This document shows, piece by piece, positions 50,533-62,900 of a stretch of DNA of 64,000 bases (the stretch's first letter is position 1; each line of letters opens with the position of its first letter). Made by a program: the position numbers and the translations under genes. The notes below the pieces were generated by a model that saw only the letters and a list, made by a program, of their open reading frames with translations, made no database searches and had not been told where the DNA came from. This stretch comes from Sitta carolinensis. Lineage: Eukaryota; Chordata; Aves; Passeriformes; Sittidae. Location: assembly GCA_032173965.1 (NCBI GenBank), contig CM063285.1, forward strand, positions 26,757,660-26,821,659. Direction: 5' to 3'.

Positions 50533-53182
50533 TGCACATCTTTTAAATAAGAGTACATGTTCAAAAATGGATGTTAAAATTGTATATGCATTACATGCGC
50601 TTTTTTAATTCTTTTCCTCATTGAGAGCTCCTTTGTCTAAGTGATCTGACCTCTTTCTTTAACTATGGAGTGCAGATACTGCAGCTATGACATATCCTGT
50701 AATAAATCTCATTTGTGTACTCAGTTCTCCTCTGTAGAATAGAACAATGCATAACTTGGAACTGAACATCCTCAAGGACCACTGATTTTTCCCAGGAGTC
50801 ATATTGCTATATGACCTACCAGTGTTTGGAGAACAGACTCAGCATTCTTTCTGCAGGCCAGATGTACAGAAATTTCTTTGCCTTTAATAAAGCATAGTTC
50901 ATAATTTTGCGTTCCATCACTGATATTGTGTGAGAACCATAACCATTTATGTTTCATACTGCATAGTTTGTGTACACCAAGTAGCTACTACACCATGTGA
51001 GTGCATTAGTCTTTGTAGAATATCTGATGTTCATGTTTTTCATCTGTGGTACAAGCTACATGGTTCCATGAAAGCATACCCTTTTTATTAATTCCTTCTA
51101 ACCCTAAAAGTTATCTGTACCCTGGCTATTTTCTGTTATAATCAAAAGCAGTGCTAGTACTGAGTAACTGTACTGATGCTTATATTGGTACACCTTCACA
51201 GATTGATTTATACTGGTTTACACAGCTGAGGCTTGGTTCTGTTATTTTTGCAATCAAGTAATGATTAGCAAGAACTCATCCAGGAAATAATTAATGTCAG
51301 GTTGGGAATGAAGCTGAAATAAAAATTTCTTCTCTATTACCAGTTTGAAAATCCCTGCCTGTTTGAAAGCTTTGTTTTAATGTTGTTATAGTAGAGAAAA
51401 GTGCAAGTTAATTGTAGATGAAAAGATTTACTGTTATTATGAAATGCTGTCATTAAAAGATGTCATTTCTCTTTATAAAATCAGGCTGTATATAATTAGT
51501 TTGTGAATTCTGTTAAAGGCTCAGAACACAATTCAAAATATGCTCTGCTTGCTCGTGGCCAGGTAGTTCATGACACCGGTTTCATATGAAGTGGTTTAAA
51601 ACTGTAATGTTTTCAGCTACAACTTGTGGGAACTCAGCTAAAATATCTAAATATTTCAACAGGAATTAATTGAACATCTTTAATATGTTTTTAGATGTTT
51701 TTGGCAAGATAAATTACTGCTTTCAATACTTTCTTCTATGAAAATAAATAATTACATATCAACAGAAGGCCTATTTCTTATCAGAAAAAAATGTTGGGAA
51801 ACAGTGCATTAAAATTGGGGGGTTTTTCCACTTGCAAAGAAAAAGTACTCATTAGCTTAAACTAGGTAAACAATTTGCATGTTATCATTAATGTGGTTGT
51901 TTTCTAAGCCCCTAAATAATATAAATTATAGTGCATTTGAAGTGAAGTTTTTAAGAGCAAGAAGTAAAAACTGAAAGAAATAAAAGTTTAAATTCAATCT
52001 TAAAGCAATTTCCTTTAATCTTAGTCCACTGAGATTGGACTTGCTTGGGAAAGATGTTTTTTCCTATGGGAGATGTGTACTGAAGTATGAATGTTAGCAA
52101 TATTTGGATCCTTCATCAGCATACCTATTTGATGTAGAAAAGAGCCGGCTGGGCTCCATGGCTGGGACATATTAGTCATCAGCCTGTCTATTTTGAAAAA
52201 GAAGCTTGTTTTTACAAAGGTTAACCAGGTGTGATTGGACTTAGATTCAAGCTGACAATGCTCTAAGGCATTTGATTTTGCCATTCATCAACCTGTGAAC
52301 CTCTTTAGAGAACAGCAACACATTACAGAATGCTGTAAATGTGGAAATACCAATTTTCACATAGTGAGTACTCAAATTGACAGTTGCAACAAAGGGCTTC
52401 TGAGTAGTATACAGATGAAATGGATTTAAATGAATTGTTTTCCAAATAATTTTGAATAGGGAACACTTTTGGGAATATCAAGCATTTCATGGACAATTGA
52501 TAAAGAGAAGAAACGCATTCTTAGATTTGAATTGCCTCTGAGTGGATACTTTCAGCCATGAAAAATTTATGTTTGGTATCCTTGTGGACAAAGTATCTTT
52601 TAAACAGGAATTTCTAGTGTTCTAAAATATAGAAGAATATGCTTGTTGAGTATACAGGACTGTTATTACTTGGTGCATTGTTTTAAAGTTAAGTTTGCTA
52701 GCTTTTCTATGGCAGTGCTTGTGCATCATTCATTGCGTACTTTAACCACATCTATATTTTATTTCTGTTTCACTTGCACTTTTTGACAGCTTGAAAATTT
52801 CTACCTTATCTTAAAGTTTCATTAGGATGTACCTGCAGGCTACAGGCTGATAGTCAGAAATAGGAGGAGCCCTATCATTCTGTCTTTATCAGGCTGATGT
52901 GGACAATTTTACCAGCAGTATTTGATACTTTTAATCTGATGGCTTTTATATTAAAATTTAGCATATCTACTGAAAAAGCAAAGCTGTCTTGAAATAAGAA
53001 ATGTTAAACTAAATAAAAATTTCCTTTTATTGTATAGCATGTGTTTAAGGGTCAGCAAGATAATAATTGAGATATCCTCAGCTGCCTTATGGGTACTCTT
53101 AAAGGAATTTCTAGTTATTGGCATGCCTTTTTCACTCTAGTGATAATATAGTAATATATGCAGTACAATAAGTCTTTTCGCA

Positions 53183-53236
53183 GAACTGTGTGGTGATGGA
53201 TCAATAGAATGAAATGCATGAAACACCACACAGTTC
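53183..53236. repeat. 13-base perfect inverted repeat
   Basis: GAACTGTGTGGTG (53183-53195) is the exact reverse complement of CACCACACAGTTC (53224-53236). The 28-base spacer is AT-rich. It could be a hairpin in RNA or DNA, or the shrunken remains of a small inverted-repeat transposon. Nothing around it decides between these. Confidence 0.75.
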
Positions 53237-56200
53237 CATGAATGGAAGGACAACTGTATGGGAATGACTGTTAGCTGAGCTACTTGTTTTCTACAGTCAA
53301 CAGAAAACTAAGTAGAGAATTCCAAAATGTAATTTCACAAATATAATATTCTAATTAAATTTTTACTAGAGAAGAAATTTACATCTATCGCAGTGAGTAC
53401 AATTGCATTTTGTTGAAAAATGAAAAAAAAGAATGTAAACTTACATCTTATTAAAAAATATATAAATGTATATTGGTCAGTATGAAATTTTAAAAATCCT
53501 GAAAATATAACCAAAGAGGCTGATATAGTACAAAGAGTAAAGCGATGTGACATTTACATAATTTTTGTTTCTTCAATACTAAAAAAGATGTAATTGAACT
53601 TTTTTTTAACTTTTTATAAACTTTCTATTTATCCTTCCTTTTGGCATGTTATCTACATAAAGTGCTTTTTAAATGCACTAATGATTTCTAAGACTTCAAT
53701 TTTGAGGTTCTATTCCATAACGTACCTGTAGTTACCCTGGAAGTACTTCAGTAATCCTTCAGTTTGGTTCAGGAGAGACTTGCTTTTAAGTTAATTCAGT
53801 CCTGCATCTATTGTATACACTGATTTTCTAAATTTCTTACCAGACAAAACTGAAATTTAGTAAGAGAAATATCTTGGTTTGATGGATAACAGAAAATGCT
53901 TTGAATAAGGGAATTCAGGAAAGGAAAGCTTTGTGCTGTGTTGCTGAAGTAAAGAGTAGGAGCAGATATCAGTAAGACATGTGAATGCAAGGGATGGGTT
54001 TTGTCCAGTAATCCATGCTAGAATCTGATCTGTACTGTATAACTTCATTTTAAAAGGAAGGATGGCTTATAAAATTCATTTAAAAAATGACAAAACACAT
54101 AAAAAATTATCACTCACATTCATTTTGGTATTCAAGTGTTATGTCACACCAGACATGGTTATACAGGTTATCAATTTTTTAAATAACTAATACCCAGATT
54201 TGGAAGGAAGAAACTCTGAACTTTTTTTTTAACATAACTGATATCATAAACATATGTTCTGTAATTTATTTTCCTCAGTAAAATTTTTCCTTTTGTTATC
54301 ATCATTACTTACCACAGAATACTACCCATGGCAATGTATAGAATTGTGAATTCAATACCTTACAGGAAGGCAGTGGTTCCATTACACAGACAATAGAACA
54401 ATTCTACAGCAACACATAATAAAGCACAAGAAATATCATGTTAACCTTAATGTATTATCTTATATTATCTGTTTATCTTAAAACTACTTGAGCTTTGCTG
54501 TGTCAGAAAATGATGAAAGAAATTACATTACAGCAATCACTATAGGATGGTATTAACTTAAAAAATTACCAACTTCCTCCCCCAAACCTGTCCTTTATTA
54601 ACAGAATAATACATTTTTCAATGCATTTCTTTAAATTGAATATTTAGGCATTTTCTCTAGCCAATTTTCTCAGTGCCAGAACTTAGTCTTTGTAGTTTAT
54701 TTCAACACTTCCTCTGGATTTTTTTTCATGTTTCATGCTCTACATTATATATTTTTCTGTTTAAACAGCTTTTTTTATGAGTGCAGATTTTTAATTTCTG
54801 TTAGAATAATTCAGCTGCTCTACCGAAGATTTAAGTTCAAGACTTAACATTAGGCTAACTTTATATTAATATTTCTAATAGTATTTCTGTCATTCAGAAA
54901 TATATCGGGTCACCATTATCTGCTGTCCCACAGGTGTAAATTTTAAATATTTTACATAAAATTTATGAAAAATTAAGTTAGGGGAAGGTCATTCTGTGGG
55001 ACTGTAATATTACTTTTGATATGCTATGTGAACTCCAAACAAATAATCAGATTTTCCATAACAAATAATAAAACCTATGGCAACTTAAGGCACTGAGATT
55101 ACAGACATTTTTTTTATCGCTTGTATCGGTGTAGTTATTTCCAAATAACACAGTAAGAGTGCAGAGGAACTGCAGAAGTCACAGAAGAAACTGGGTGCAT
55201 TTCAAGCATGTGTCACTGTCATTGGTTTACTATGACACTGTACACACAAGTGTAAGAGAGGCAGCTGGCTTCAGCCGTACGTCTTCATCTCTTGCCTCAC
55301 TACCTGCCCCATATGCTTTACAAATCTTACCATCTCTCCGTGCCTTGTGCCAGTTTCTTCTCTGCTCTTCCTGCACTCCCATTATCTTGTAACCTAGTGA
55401 AGCTGAAGAGGAGCACGGGTGATCCTTAGGGATTGTGTGCATCACTGAGTTCCTCTGTTTCCGTCCCATCTGGAGTCTTTCTGCAGTCATCTGCACTAGG
55501 GCTATAAGGGAAGGGAGCCAGGAGAGCAACTGGCATTGTGGAAACCAACTGCTGGTCACATCCCTTAAATTGGAGACTACATTACCCAGAGATCATATTT
55601 CAAAGAATCTATCTTTGCAAAAACGATCTGCTAGATTTAGGCTTTATAGAGAGCCTCATCCCTAGAGAAAAATGCAAACTCCATTTTCCATATAGTTGAT
55701 AGAACTAATATATCCTGTCAGGATTATTTTTTTTGAGCTCTGTCTATCAGTCACCACCTGATTCCACTGATTCAACTGGATCAGCATGGAGAAATGCATC
55801 TTTCTTATCAGGAGACAAAGGACAGTCATATTGTAGAAGCTGTAATTCTGGATAAACTCCTTAATTCTATACAGACTCAAGTGCAGTATTGCCTATCTCT
55901 GTGAACTTTTTATACTTGAATATTAAAAAATTATACTCAGGATTACCCATAGATACTTTCTCATGTAATTGCTTTTGGGGTAGCTGTCATTGGTTTTGTA
56001 AAGTGATTTAATATTTCTGCATTAAATAATTGCACAGGATGGAAAACAGACTAATAGCAATGAGATTATGACTACAAATGTGGTTTTTAGAAGAATAGAT
56101 TACTCTTGTTATCAAATATGAATGAAAGACTGAGACCATCACTGTTTGCATCATCTATCTGCATATTATCTCTCAAGCCAAACCTTATGATTTGGGAAGT

Positions 56201-56459
56201 CATGCTTCAGATTATGGCAGTGGCAAAGTTCTTTCATAATGGTGTGAGTGAGGAAGAGCAATACTGTGGACATTTCAATGGCAGCACAAGTCAATTATTC
56301 TGAAAATGTACTTTCAGAATGAAGTGCTGAAATCAACCAAACCAACCGATTTCTGGTTTTCTTGGCTGTGGTTTATTCAAATAATACATTAATTTCATAT
56401 TTGTTTTTCTGTTTATATGACTAATTTAAGCTGAAAGGGCTTTACTGTTATGAAGTTGT

Positions 56460-56700
56460 GATGTGTTGACTCTGTCCTGGAACTAGGAACCTGCCGGCTA
56501 CTTGCTTATTCCAGCAGTTTGGGGAAGAGAATCGGAAAGGCAAAAGTGAGGAAAAAAATTAGTGGGTCAAGATAAATAGAATTTAATAAGTGATGGAAAT
56601 CAAAGAAGGGGAAAATAAAGGGTGATGCAAAACAATTGCTCACTGCTTCTGAGCTGCAGACCAATGCCTATTTCTGTATCGTCTGCAAAGGAATATTCTG
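56460..56700 (-). mobile_element. Degraded LTR fragment of an avian ERV
   Basis: The plus strand holds AGTGGGTCAAGATAAATAG, then AATTTAATAAGTGATGG and GCAAAACAATTGCTCACTGC. In order, these resemble the reverse complement of the R/U5 part of a common avian LTR that I remember as GTGGGT-AGATAAA, TTTAATAGGT and TTCACTGCTTCCCATC. Divergence is high and only one part of the LTR is visible. The limits, especially beyond 56690, are guesses. It is a different family from the LTRs at 35912 and 58830. Confidence 0.5.
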
Positions 56701-57182
56701 TCAAATCGATATGGCATACTTCATGAATTGCATTTCTGAAAGAAAATGTCGGTGCCGACTTTCTCATTACACTTTAAATTATTCATACAAACATTCTCTC
56801 AAAAAACAATAGGCTTTTAATTTCCAATTCCAAGGACCTACAATGTCTTTTGATGGTCTTGTTTCTTCTGGCTTATGTACTAAGAAAAATAACTTCTAAA
56901 TATCTGGCCTATGCTGGAAGCAGTATAGACTGCCATGCTGCCTTTGTACTCTTGCTTGAATATGGTGCTGCTGAGTGAATTTAGCATTTAAGATATTAGT
57001 AAATTTCCTTCAGTATATTAGGCCAATTTTTCACTACAACTCCAGGTTAAGCTGAAAGCAAAAATTACTTTCAGTGTTGAGATCATATTTGCTCACTGGA
57101 AAGCATTAAAAATCTTTCAATTTCTGAAAATGTTACAATAGCTGAAGTCTGTGATTTTACAGTTTAATTTCTACTTATTAAC

Positions 57183-57219
<37 letters not shown>

Positions 57220-58829
57220 AAACTTGAAGCCTTAAAAAAATTAATTCATAAGTACCTACCTACATAGCATTTACTGAATAGTTTGTTCTGCTCTGGCTAT
57301 CACCATTTTATTTTAGCATGTTATAACTGCTGTGAAATACATATGAAAGAGAGATTAGATGCTTTTCCAGTTAGTCTACTTTGCCTTCCATAAACATTCA
57401 ATCAGTGTCAGAGAACACTGTGAAGGTGATATGAAGCCACGAGAAAGAGTGTGAAATCACATTGGATCAAATTAGTCAAAGCATTAATAGGGTGAGAATG
57501 ATTAGCTTTATACCCTAACCCTGTATTTTAAGAATCGTATTAAAAATGATATGTAGTATCACACTATATCTTTGGAGTGAAGTGTTGCACTGTGCAAGAA
57601 AATTTCTTGATAGAATGGTACACTGTATTGCCTCTTAAGCCTCCTGAATCCACAAGGTTTAAGATAATTTCATGAAGTCCTCCGGGTAGCTCAAAATTTT
57701 AAGAATGTTAGATTGTCTACTTAAGGTTGAGAGCATTGTGGAAGATATTTCCACTGCTACTTTACCAGGCAGTTCCAGCTTCTCTTATATTTATTTAGAA
57801 TACTGCACAACAATCCTACACAATTTGAAGAACCAATTTAATCAGGTGGAAGCCAGCCATTTGATAATTACTCATCAGTCATAGCAACAGTCTTCCAGCT
57901 GTGGCTAAGAATTTTTTTTTTTTCTCCTTAAAATACAGCCTAAGAATCATTAGCTTACCTCAGCATCTGTATAAAATAATTAATAGAGAAATGAAAGATT
58001 TTCTGGTTTGTTTTTTTTTTTTTTCCCAAGATCTACAACAGTGTTAAAAGTAAGTACGCGATACAAGTCCAGATGCAGGACAGTTGTTTAGGCTGTAATT
58101 GTTTGCGATGACAGAAGTCCTTTCTTTTTAATTATTTCAAATATTATTTTAAGAAAGGTCTTTCCTTTTACAAATGCTGTAGAAAACAATCCATTTAGTT
58201 TAGGCCTGTTTGTATATATAGTTATGTATGGGTATATATGTATGCATATATTTTAGTTTATTTTTATTTATTATTTTGGACTTGAATAATAATTTTTTCA
58301 CCAGTTTCCATTTGAAGCAAGTACTTTATTTTCACTAATTTTGTGTGTTGGGTGTCCTGTTAGTTGATACCTGTAATTCCTAAGCACAGGCATATGATCC
58401 ACTTTTCAAAAGCTCAATCTTCAGTTCAGACTGGTCATCTGCCGCTGCTGAAAAAGATGATATTTTTTGAGTCCAAATATGAGCAATAGCGATGGAATAA
58501 GCATAATATATTTTTAAAGAGGGTTTTAAAAATAGATTTGCTTTAAATTTGGAATCTCCAAAATAGTGCTTGGTGATATATTGCCAAGATGCTTAGTCAA
58601 GTTATTAAACTTTTTTCTGAAACATTTATGATAAACAGTATCAACTTTGTGAATCTCAGTGAATTAAAAATGAGTTTCTGTGCTTAATAAACAAAAACAA
58701 CCCTTCTTGCCTTCTTGTAAGACAAGAATAATTTTAAAGATCATAAAGTTTAATTTGGGTTATTTAGTTTTTTTATTTGTTTGATGCGCTAAGCGTTTTC
58801 AATGTTCTGATAAACTGAGGTATAATTTT
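56701..58829. other. AT-rich non-coding DNA
   Basis: No gene or named element. It contains the T17A23 tract at 57183-57222, T runs near 57910-57922 and 58010-58024, and otherwise AT-rich sequence with short chance frames. Confidence 0.55.
57183..57222. repeat. T17 followed directly by A23
   Basis: Seventeen T (57183-57199) run straight into twenty-three A (57200-57222), a perfect inverted repeat of 17 bases per arm with no spacer. It is a natural hairpin and a likely place for length variation or assembly error. Confidence 0.9.
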
Positions 58830-59838
58830 CTGGGTTTGCATGGCAAGTATTTGGTAGCAGAGCGGGGTGGCGAGAGGGAGGTTTCTGAGTAAGCTGTGTC
58901 AGAAGCTTCTGCAGCGTTCAATGGAGACAATGTCAGCTGGTACAGACACGGATCTGCTGCTGGATGAAGCTGAGCCCGTCAGCAGCATCGTTAGCACCTC
59001 TGTGATAACAGACTGAAGAAAGGGAAAAAAACCCTCTACAATTACAGCTGTAGACAGGAGTGAGAATATGTGCGAGCACCAGCTCTGCGGACAGCAAGGT
59101 CAGCGCAGAAGCAGGGGAGGAGCTGTGCAGCCCGTGGTGGTGATCGTGGGTTCACAGCTGTGCCCGCAGCCCACGGAGTATCCCATGCCGAGCGGGGGAT
59201 GCCTGAGAGAGGCTGTGACACCAGTGGGGAGCCCCTGGCAGAACCTGCGGGCCCGGGGGGAAAGCAGCCACGCTGGAGCAGACTCCGGGCAGGACTGGGA
59301 CCCCGCGGGCACCCACCCTGGAGCAGTCAGTCCCTGAGAACCTGCAGCCTATGGGAAGGAGTCACAATGGAAAAGTTTTTGGAGGACTGTCCTCCGTGGG
59401 AGGGACCCCACGCTGAAGCAGGGAAGAGTGTGAGGGGTTCTGCCTCTGAGGAGGAAGGAGCAGCAGAGACAAGGCGTGATGACCTGACAGCAACCCCCAC
59501 TCGCTGTCCCCGGGTGTGGTTGAGCAGGGAGGAGTTGGAGAATTTGGGAGTTCAGTTTAGCCTGAAGAAAGTAGGAGTGGGAGCAAAGGTGGTTTTTTAA
59601 TATTTAGTTTTATTTCTCATTATCCTCCTTTAATTTGCTTGGTAATAAATTAAATTAATTTCTCTAAGTCAAGTAACTTTTGCCCATGAGAGTGAGGGCT
59701 GAGTGATCTCTTCCCACCCTTATCTTGATTCATGAGCCTTTCATGATTTTATCTCGTCCCTGTCCAGCTGAGGGGTGGAGTGATAAAGTGGCTTTTGTGG
59801 GCATCAGGCATCTGGCCAGGATCCAGCCACCATGTAAT
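58830..59838 (+). mobile_element. Solo LTR of the same avian ERV family (copy 2)
   Basis: This shares the opening TGGGTTTGCATGGCAAG, the TTTGGTAG block and the interior units GGAGCAG and TGGCAGAACCTG with copy 1. It also shares the GGTAATAAATTAA block, with AATAAA at 59644-59649, and the closing part GTCCAGCTGAGG to GATCCAGCCACC. Its length (about 1.0 kb) and direction match copy 1. By eye it holds roughly two dozen CpG dinucleotides against fewer than ten in copy 1, so it has decayed less. The 176-codon frame at 59070-59600 is open by virtue of the GC-rich sequence: it has no retroviral domain and competes with other frames on both strands. No internal viral sequence lies beside it. Ends are uncertain by about 10 bases. 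Confidence 0.87.
59644..59649 (+). promoter_or_regulatory. LTR polyadenylation signal AATAAA (copy 2)
   Basis: AATAAA in the same local sequence as in copy 1, about 190 bases before the LTR end. The conserved position supports the assigned orientation. Confidence 0.5.
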
Positions 59839-59884
59839 ACTGTCATGTTATTTTTAAAAAAAATTAAAGCATTTTTTAAGTACC

Positions 59885-59915
<31 letters not shown>

Positions 59916-62900
59916 CTTTTTTTTTTTTTTTCTCATAGGTGAATCATTAATTTTCTGTTATTTACACATCTTACAATTTCACCAAATCATAAAGTTGTAA
60001 TTTTAATTTTTACACACTCCATTTTGTTGAACTACCAACAGAATTAACACACTAGAAGACTCCAATGCCAAAATGCTTTACCTTCATCGAAGTAAGATTA
60101 TAAAATATTTCCTAGATTAGGAACATCCATTAGTGTTTTCTTTAAGAATAAGATAAAAAAATGAAAAAAGGCCAAAATATATACCTTGTAAAGCAGAAAC
60201 CTTTCTTTAATAGCTAGGTATTTAACTAAATGGCATTGTTCCAAAGAGTGCTTTATCAAGTTACTACACTTTCACCAGATTTCATTGAAATCATGACTGC
60301 ATTTCCAATGTGATCACCAGCTTTGAGATTTCCACTGTGCTCTGTAAATTCCTCTCTGATACAATAAGGGGTACACCAAAGTTGGTAAGTTTCTGCATAA
60401 ATGAACCAGAGAACATTGTTTTGAAATCCACAAACTAATGCTTGAAATGTTCAGAGGTAACTTGATTCCTGTCTGCTCATTTCCCATAAAGCCCTGAAGT
60501 CAGTTTTTGTTTTTCATAGACTTCAGTGAGTTTCATATGTTTGGTCTGTACTCTAGCCTGGACTTATAAAAATCCAAATACAAGGCAGTGAGGGTCAATG
60601 TTTTTGCTGGAGTGTCAAGCCATATATGTCTGATTGTGTCTGGAATATCCTGAGTTTTTTGTCCTGCCCGTGTATTTAACCTGCTGGTCTAAGGAAATTG
60701 ATGTGCCAGTGCTTCCAGGGACACTTTTTATTTAGCCTCAGAATAAATTGTATCAGCACTGTATCTTTTGCTCTATCTTTAGAAAGACCCAGACAGGGTC
60801 TTCTTTCACACTACTGAAACTATATGCTACTATTCAGCTTTGGGAATGGATAGCTCTGAAGTCTATAATATCCCTAATGTGTCTTCAGATCACTGGTTGA
60901 ACGCTTGAAAACTATGAACTGAAACAGCTTGTGGCAATGAAGCTTAACTGAAAGCAGGCCTGCCCCTGTTGAGAGGCTGTTTGTTTAAGGCTGGTTTTGG
61001 TGTTATCTTTTGACAAAGGTTAAGCAGCTCCCTGCTAAGAGTGTTGGCTGTTACAGACCACTTTACTTAGGAATTTTATTCTTCCCTTGCTAATACAACT
61101 GCAGAAGAGAACCACCTAGCTGCCTAGCTTGGACATGAGCATTCTGTTAGAGACACAATAGAAAGAGTACTATTCCTAGATAATCAGCAAACAGGAATTT
61201 AACCCAAAGAGATTTAAGCAGACATTTTTCAGCACACTTAGGAACAGTAGAGAAATTTTCTACTTATTCATATGACTGATACTTTTATTGATTTTAGAGA
61301 TATTTCTATTTTTAAGTACAATAAATGGTGTTTTCACTATACCTTTAGAAATAATGCTGCTCAGTTTATAAAGCACTTCGATATTAGAAAATAATTAAAA
61401 ATAGTTATCAATAACAATTAATTTGTATGCATCCCTAATGACTTAATTAAAATGACAGTAATGTTTCAGTTTTAGTAAGAATTCTGCTGCCGTCAATGAG
61501 ATGAAAGTATGAAAGTATTTGGGCATATTTTGAGCACCTTACCTTGGTGCCCAGTGGTTATAACAACAGAAATTAAGCACATACAATTAATACCAACAGA
61601 AAAAAAATTGTTAAAAGCGATAATTGCCATCTGTTCTTGTCAGTATTATTAATGTGCATAGAATAGCCTTTATTGCAAAATAGCTTATAACTGTAGTGTT
61701 GACAAAACTTGTTTCTTTCAAAGTAGCTGGACTTGCAGTAAAGAAGGTTAGGTGAGCAAACAAATTCAAAATTTTAAGACAGCCTAAGAGTATTGGTGTA
61801 TCAGCCAATTTATAATTAGTTGCAGCTTGCAAGGAATGCAGATCTCACAGGAATAAAATCACAATAATACTTCTGGCTAAGGTGCTGAACCATTCATGTG
61901 TTATACTTTTATATCTTGTAACTGTTAGAGTTGATCTGGCAAGGTAAGTTTGATTTCTTATTTTCTGAGGAAAAATTATGCCTTGTTTCAGTTTCCATAG
62001 CTACTAGTGTTCAGTTGATGCATTTTCTATGCAAAAATAAGCCTTTTTCAGTTTTGTAAATTTAGTATACTCTATATTGCAAGACTTTTGAATAATTTTC
62101 TTGGCCTAGAAGGAACAATTTAATGCAGTTCAGTAAAATGATACTTTACAATTAGTTATCATCAGATTCTCTTTAACATAGTTTCCTAAGGCTTATTTGT
62201 ATTCTCAGATTATTGCCAGGATCCTACAGTCTCCTGAATCTCTTAAAATCTGGTAGCTAAATTCTTCAACTTGGCAGAGGAGTAGAGGTCTGAAATAATA
62301 GGTTCTTACAAGATCAAGATTTAGGTACAAGAAGTGTGATTTATGTTAAAAAAAAAATAATAAATTGGGTAAAAATAACATGATTTTATTCCTTATTCTC
62401 CATAATACAGGGGGAGAATGTTCTGTGAGCTGGTGCAGAACTCAGAGCAGAGCGAGCCTGTTGCAGATGGCCTATGCTTGTAGCTCACAGAATATCTTTG
62501 TCTAGCCTGAAAGAACCAAATGCTGCCAGTTCCATGGATTGCTCAGGAACGTGTGCTGGTTTTTTTGGTTTTTTTTATAATTGGCACAGTATTCAAATTA
62601 CAGTTACTCTTAGTGAGTGGAGAAATTAAATATACATTGCTATTCAGGGATGTATGGCTTTAGCTAAATGTTTATATTCAGATTTTCCCATGCTGAAAAA
62701 TGTTTGAAATACTGTCTTAACAGAGGCAACAGACGTGTATCTTGAGGCAGTGAGCTCTGCAGCTTACCAAATTCATAGAGAAGTTCAAAAGGTATCAGTT
62801 TAGATAGTGAAACTCAGAGCCTTGATGCTATCTCCGAGCAAATAACAAATAACAAATCCAGGCTTTTTGCTAGATTTGAACAATAATAATTTCTGTTTCA

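Larger units (their letters stand above)
40216..56459. other. Long AT-rich, gene-free interval
   Basis: About 16 kb without a recognisable gene. Contents that can be named, listed separately where clear, are homopolymer tracts at 41230, 46743 and 48688, TA-rich sequence at 43856-43930, an AAT repeat at 44148, an ATGT/ACAT palindromic tract at 50469 and a 13-base inverted repeat at 53183. A less AT-rich patch at about 55159-55665 carries small overlapping frames on both strands (77, 109 and 76 codons) without known domains. The remaining frames are short and look like chance. Confidence 0.55.

Noticed and set aside
59070..59600. 176-codon open frame, among the longest in the window
   Set aside because: It lies inside LTR copy 2; the frame is open because the sequence is GC-rich and poor in stop codons. 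There is no retroviral domain, and copy 1 does not preserve the frame.
35912..59838. One provirus bounded by the two similar LTRs
   Set aside because: The interval is about 22 kb, contains no gag, pol or env similarity, includes a CR1 in the other direction, and the LTRs differ clearly from each other.
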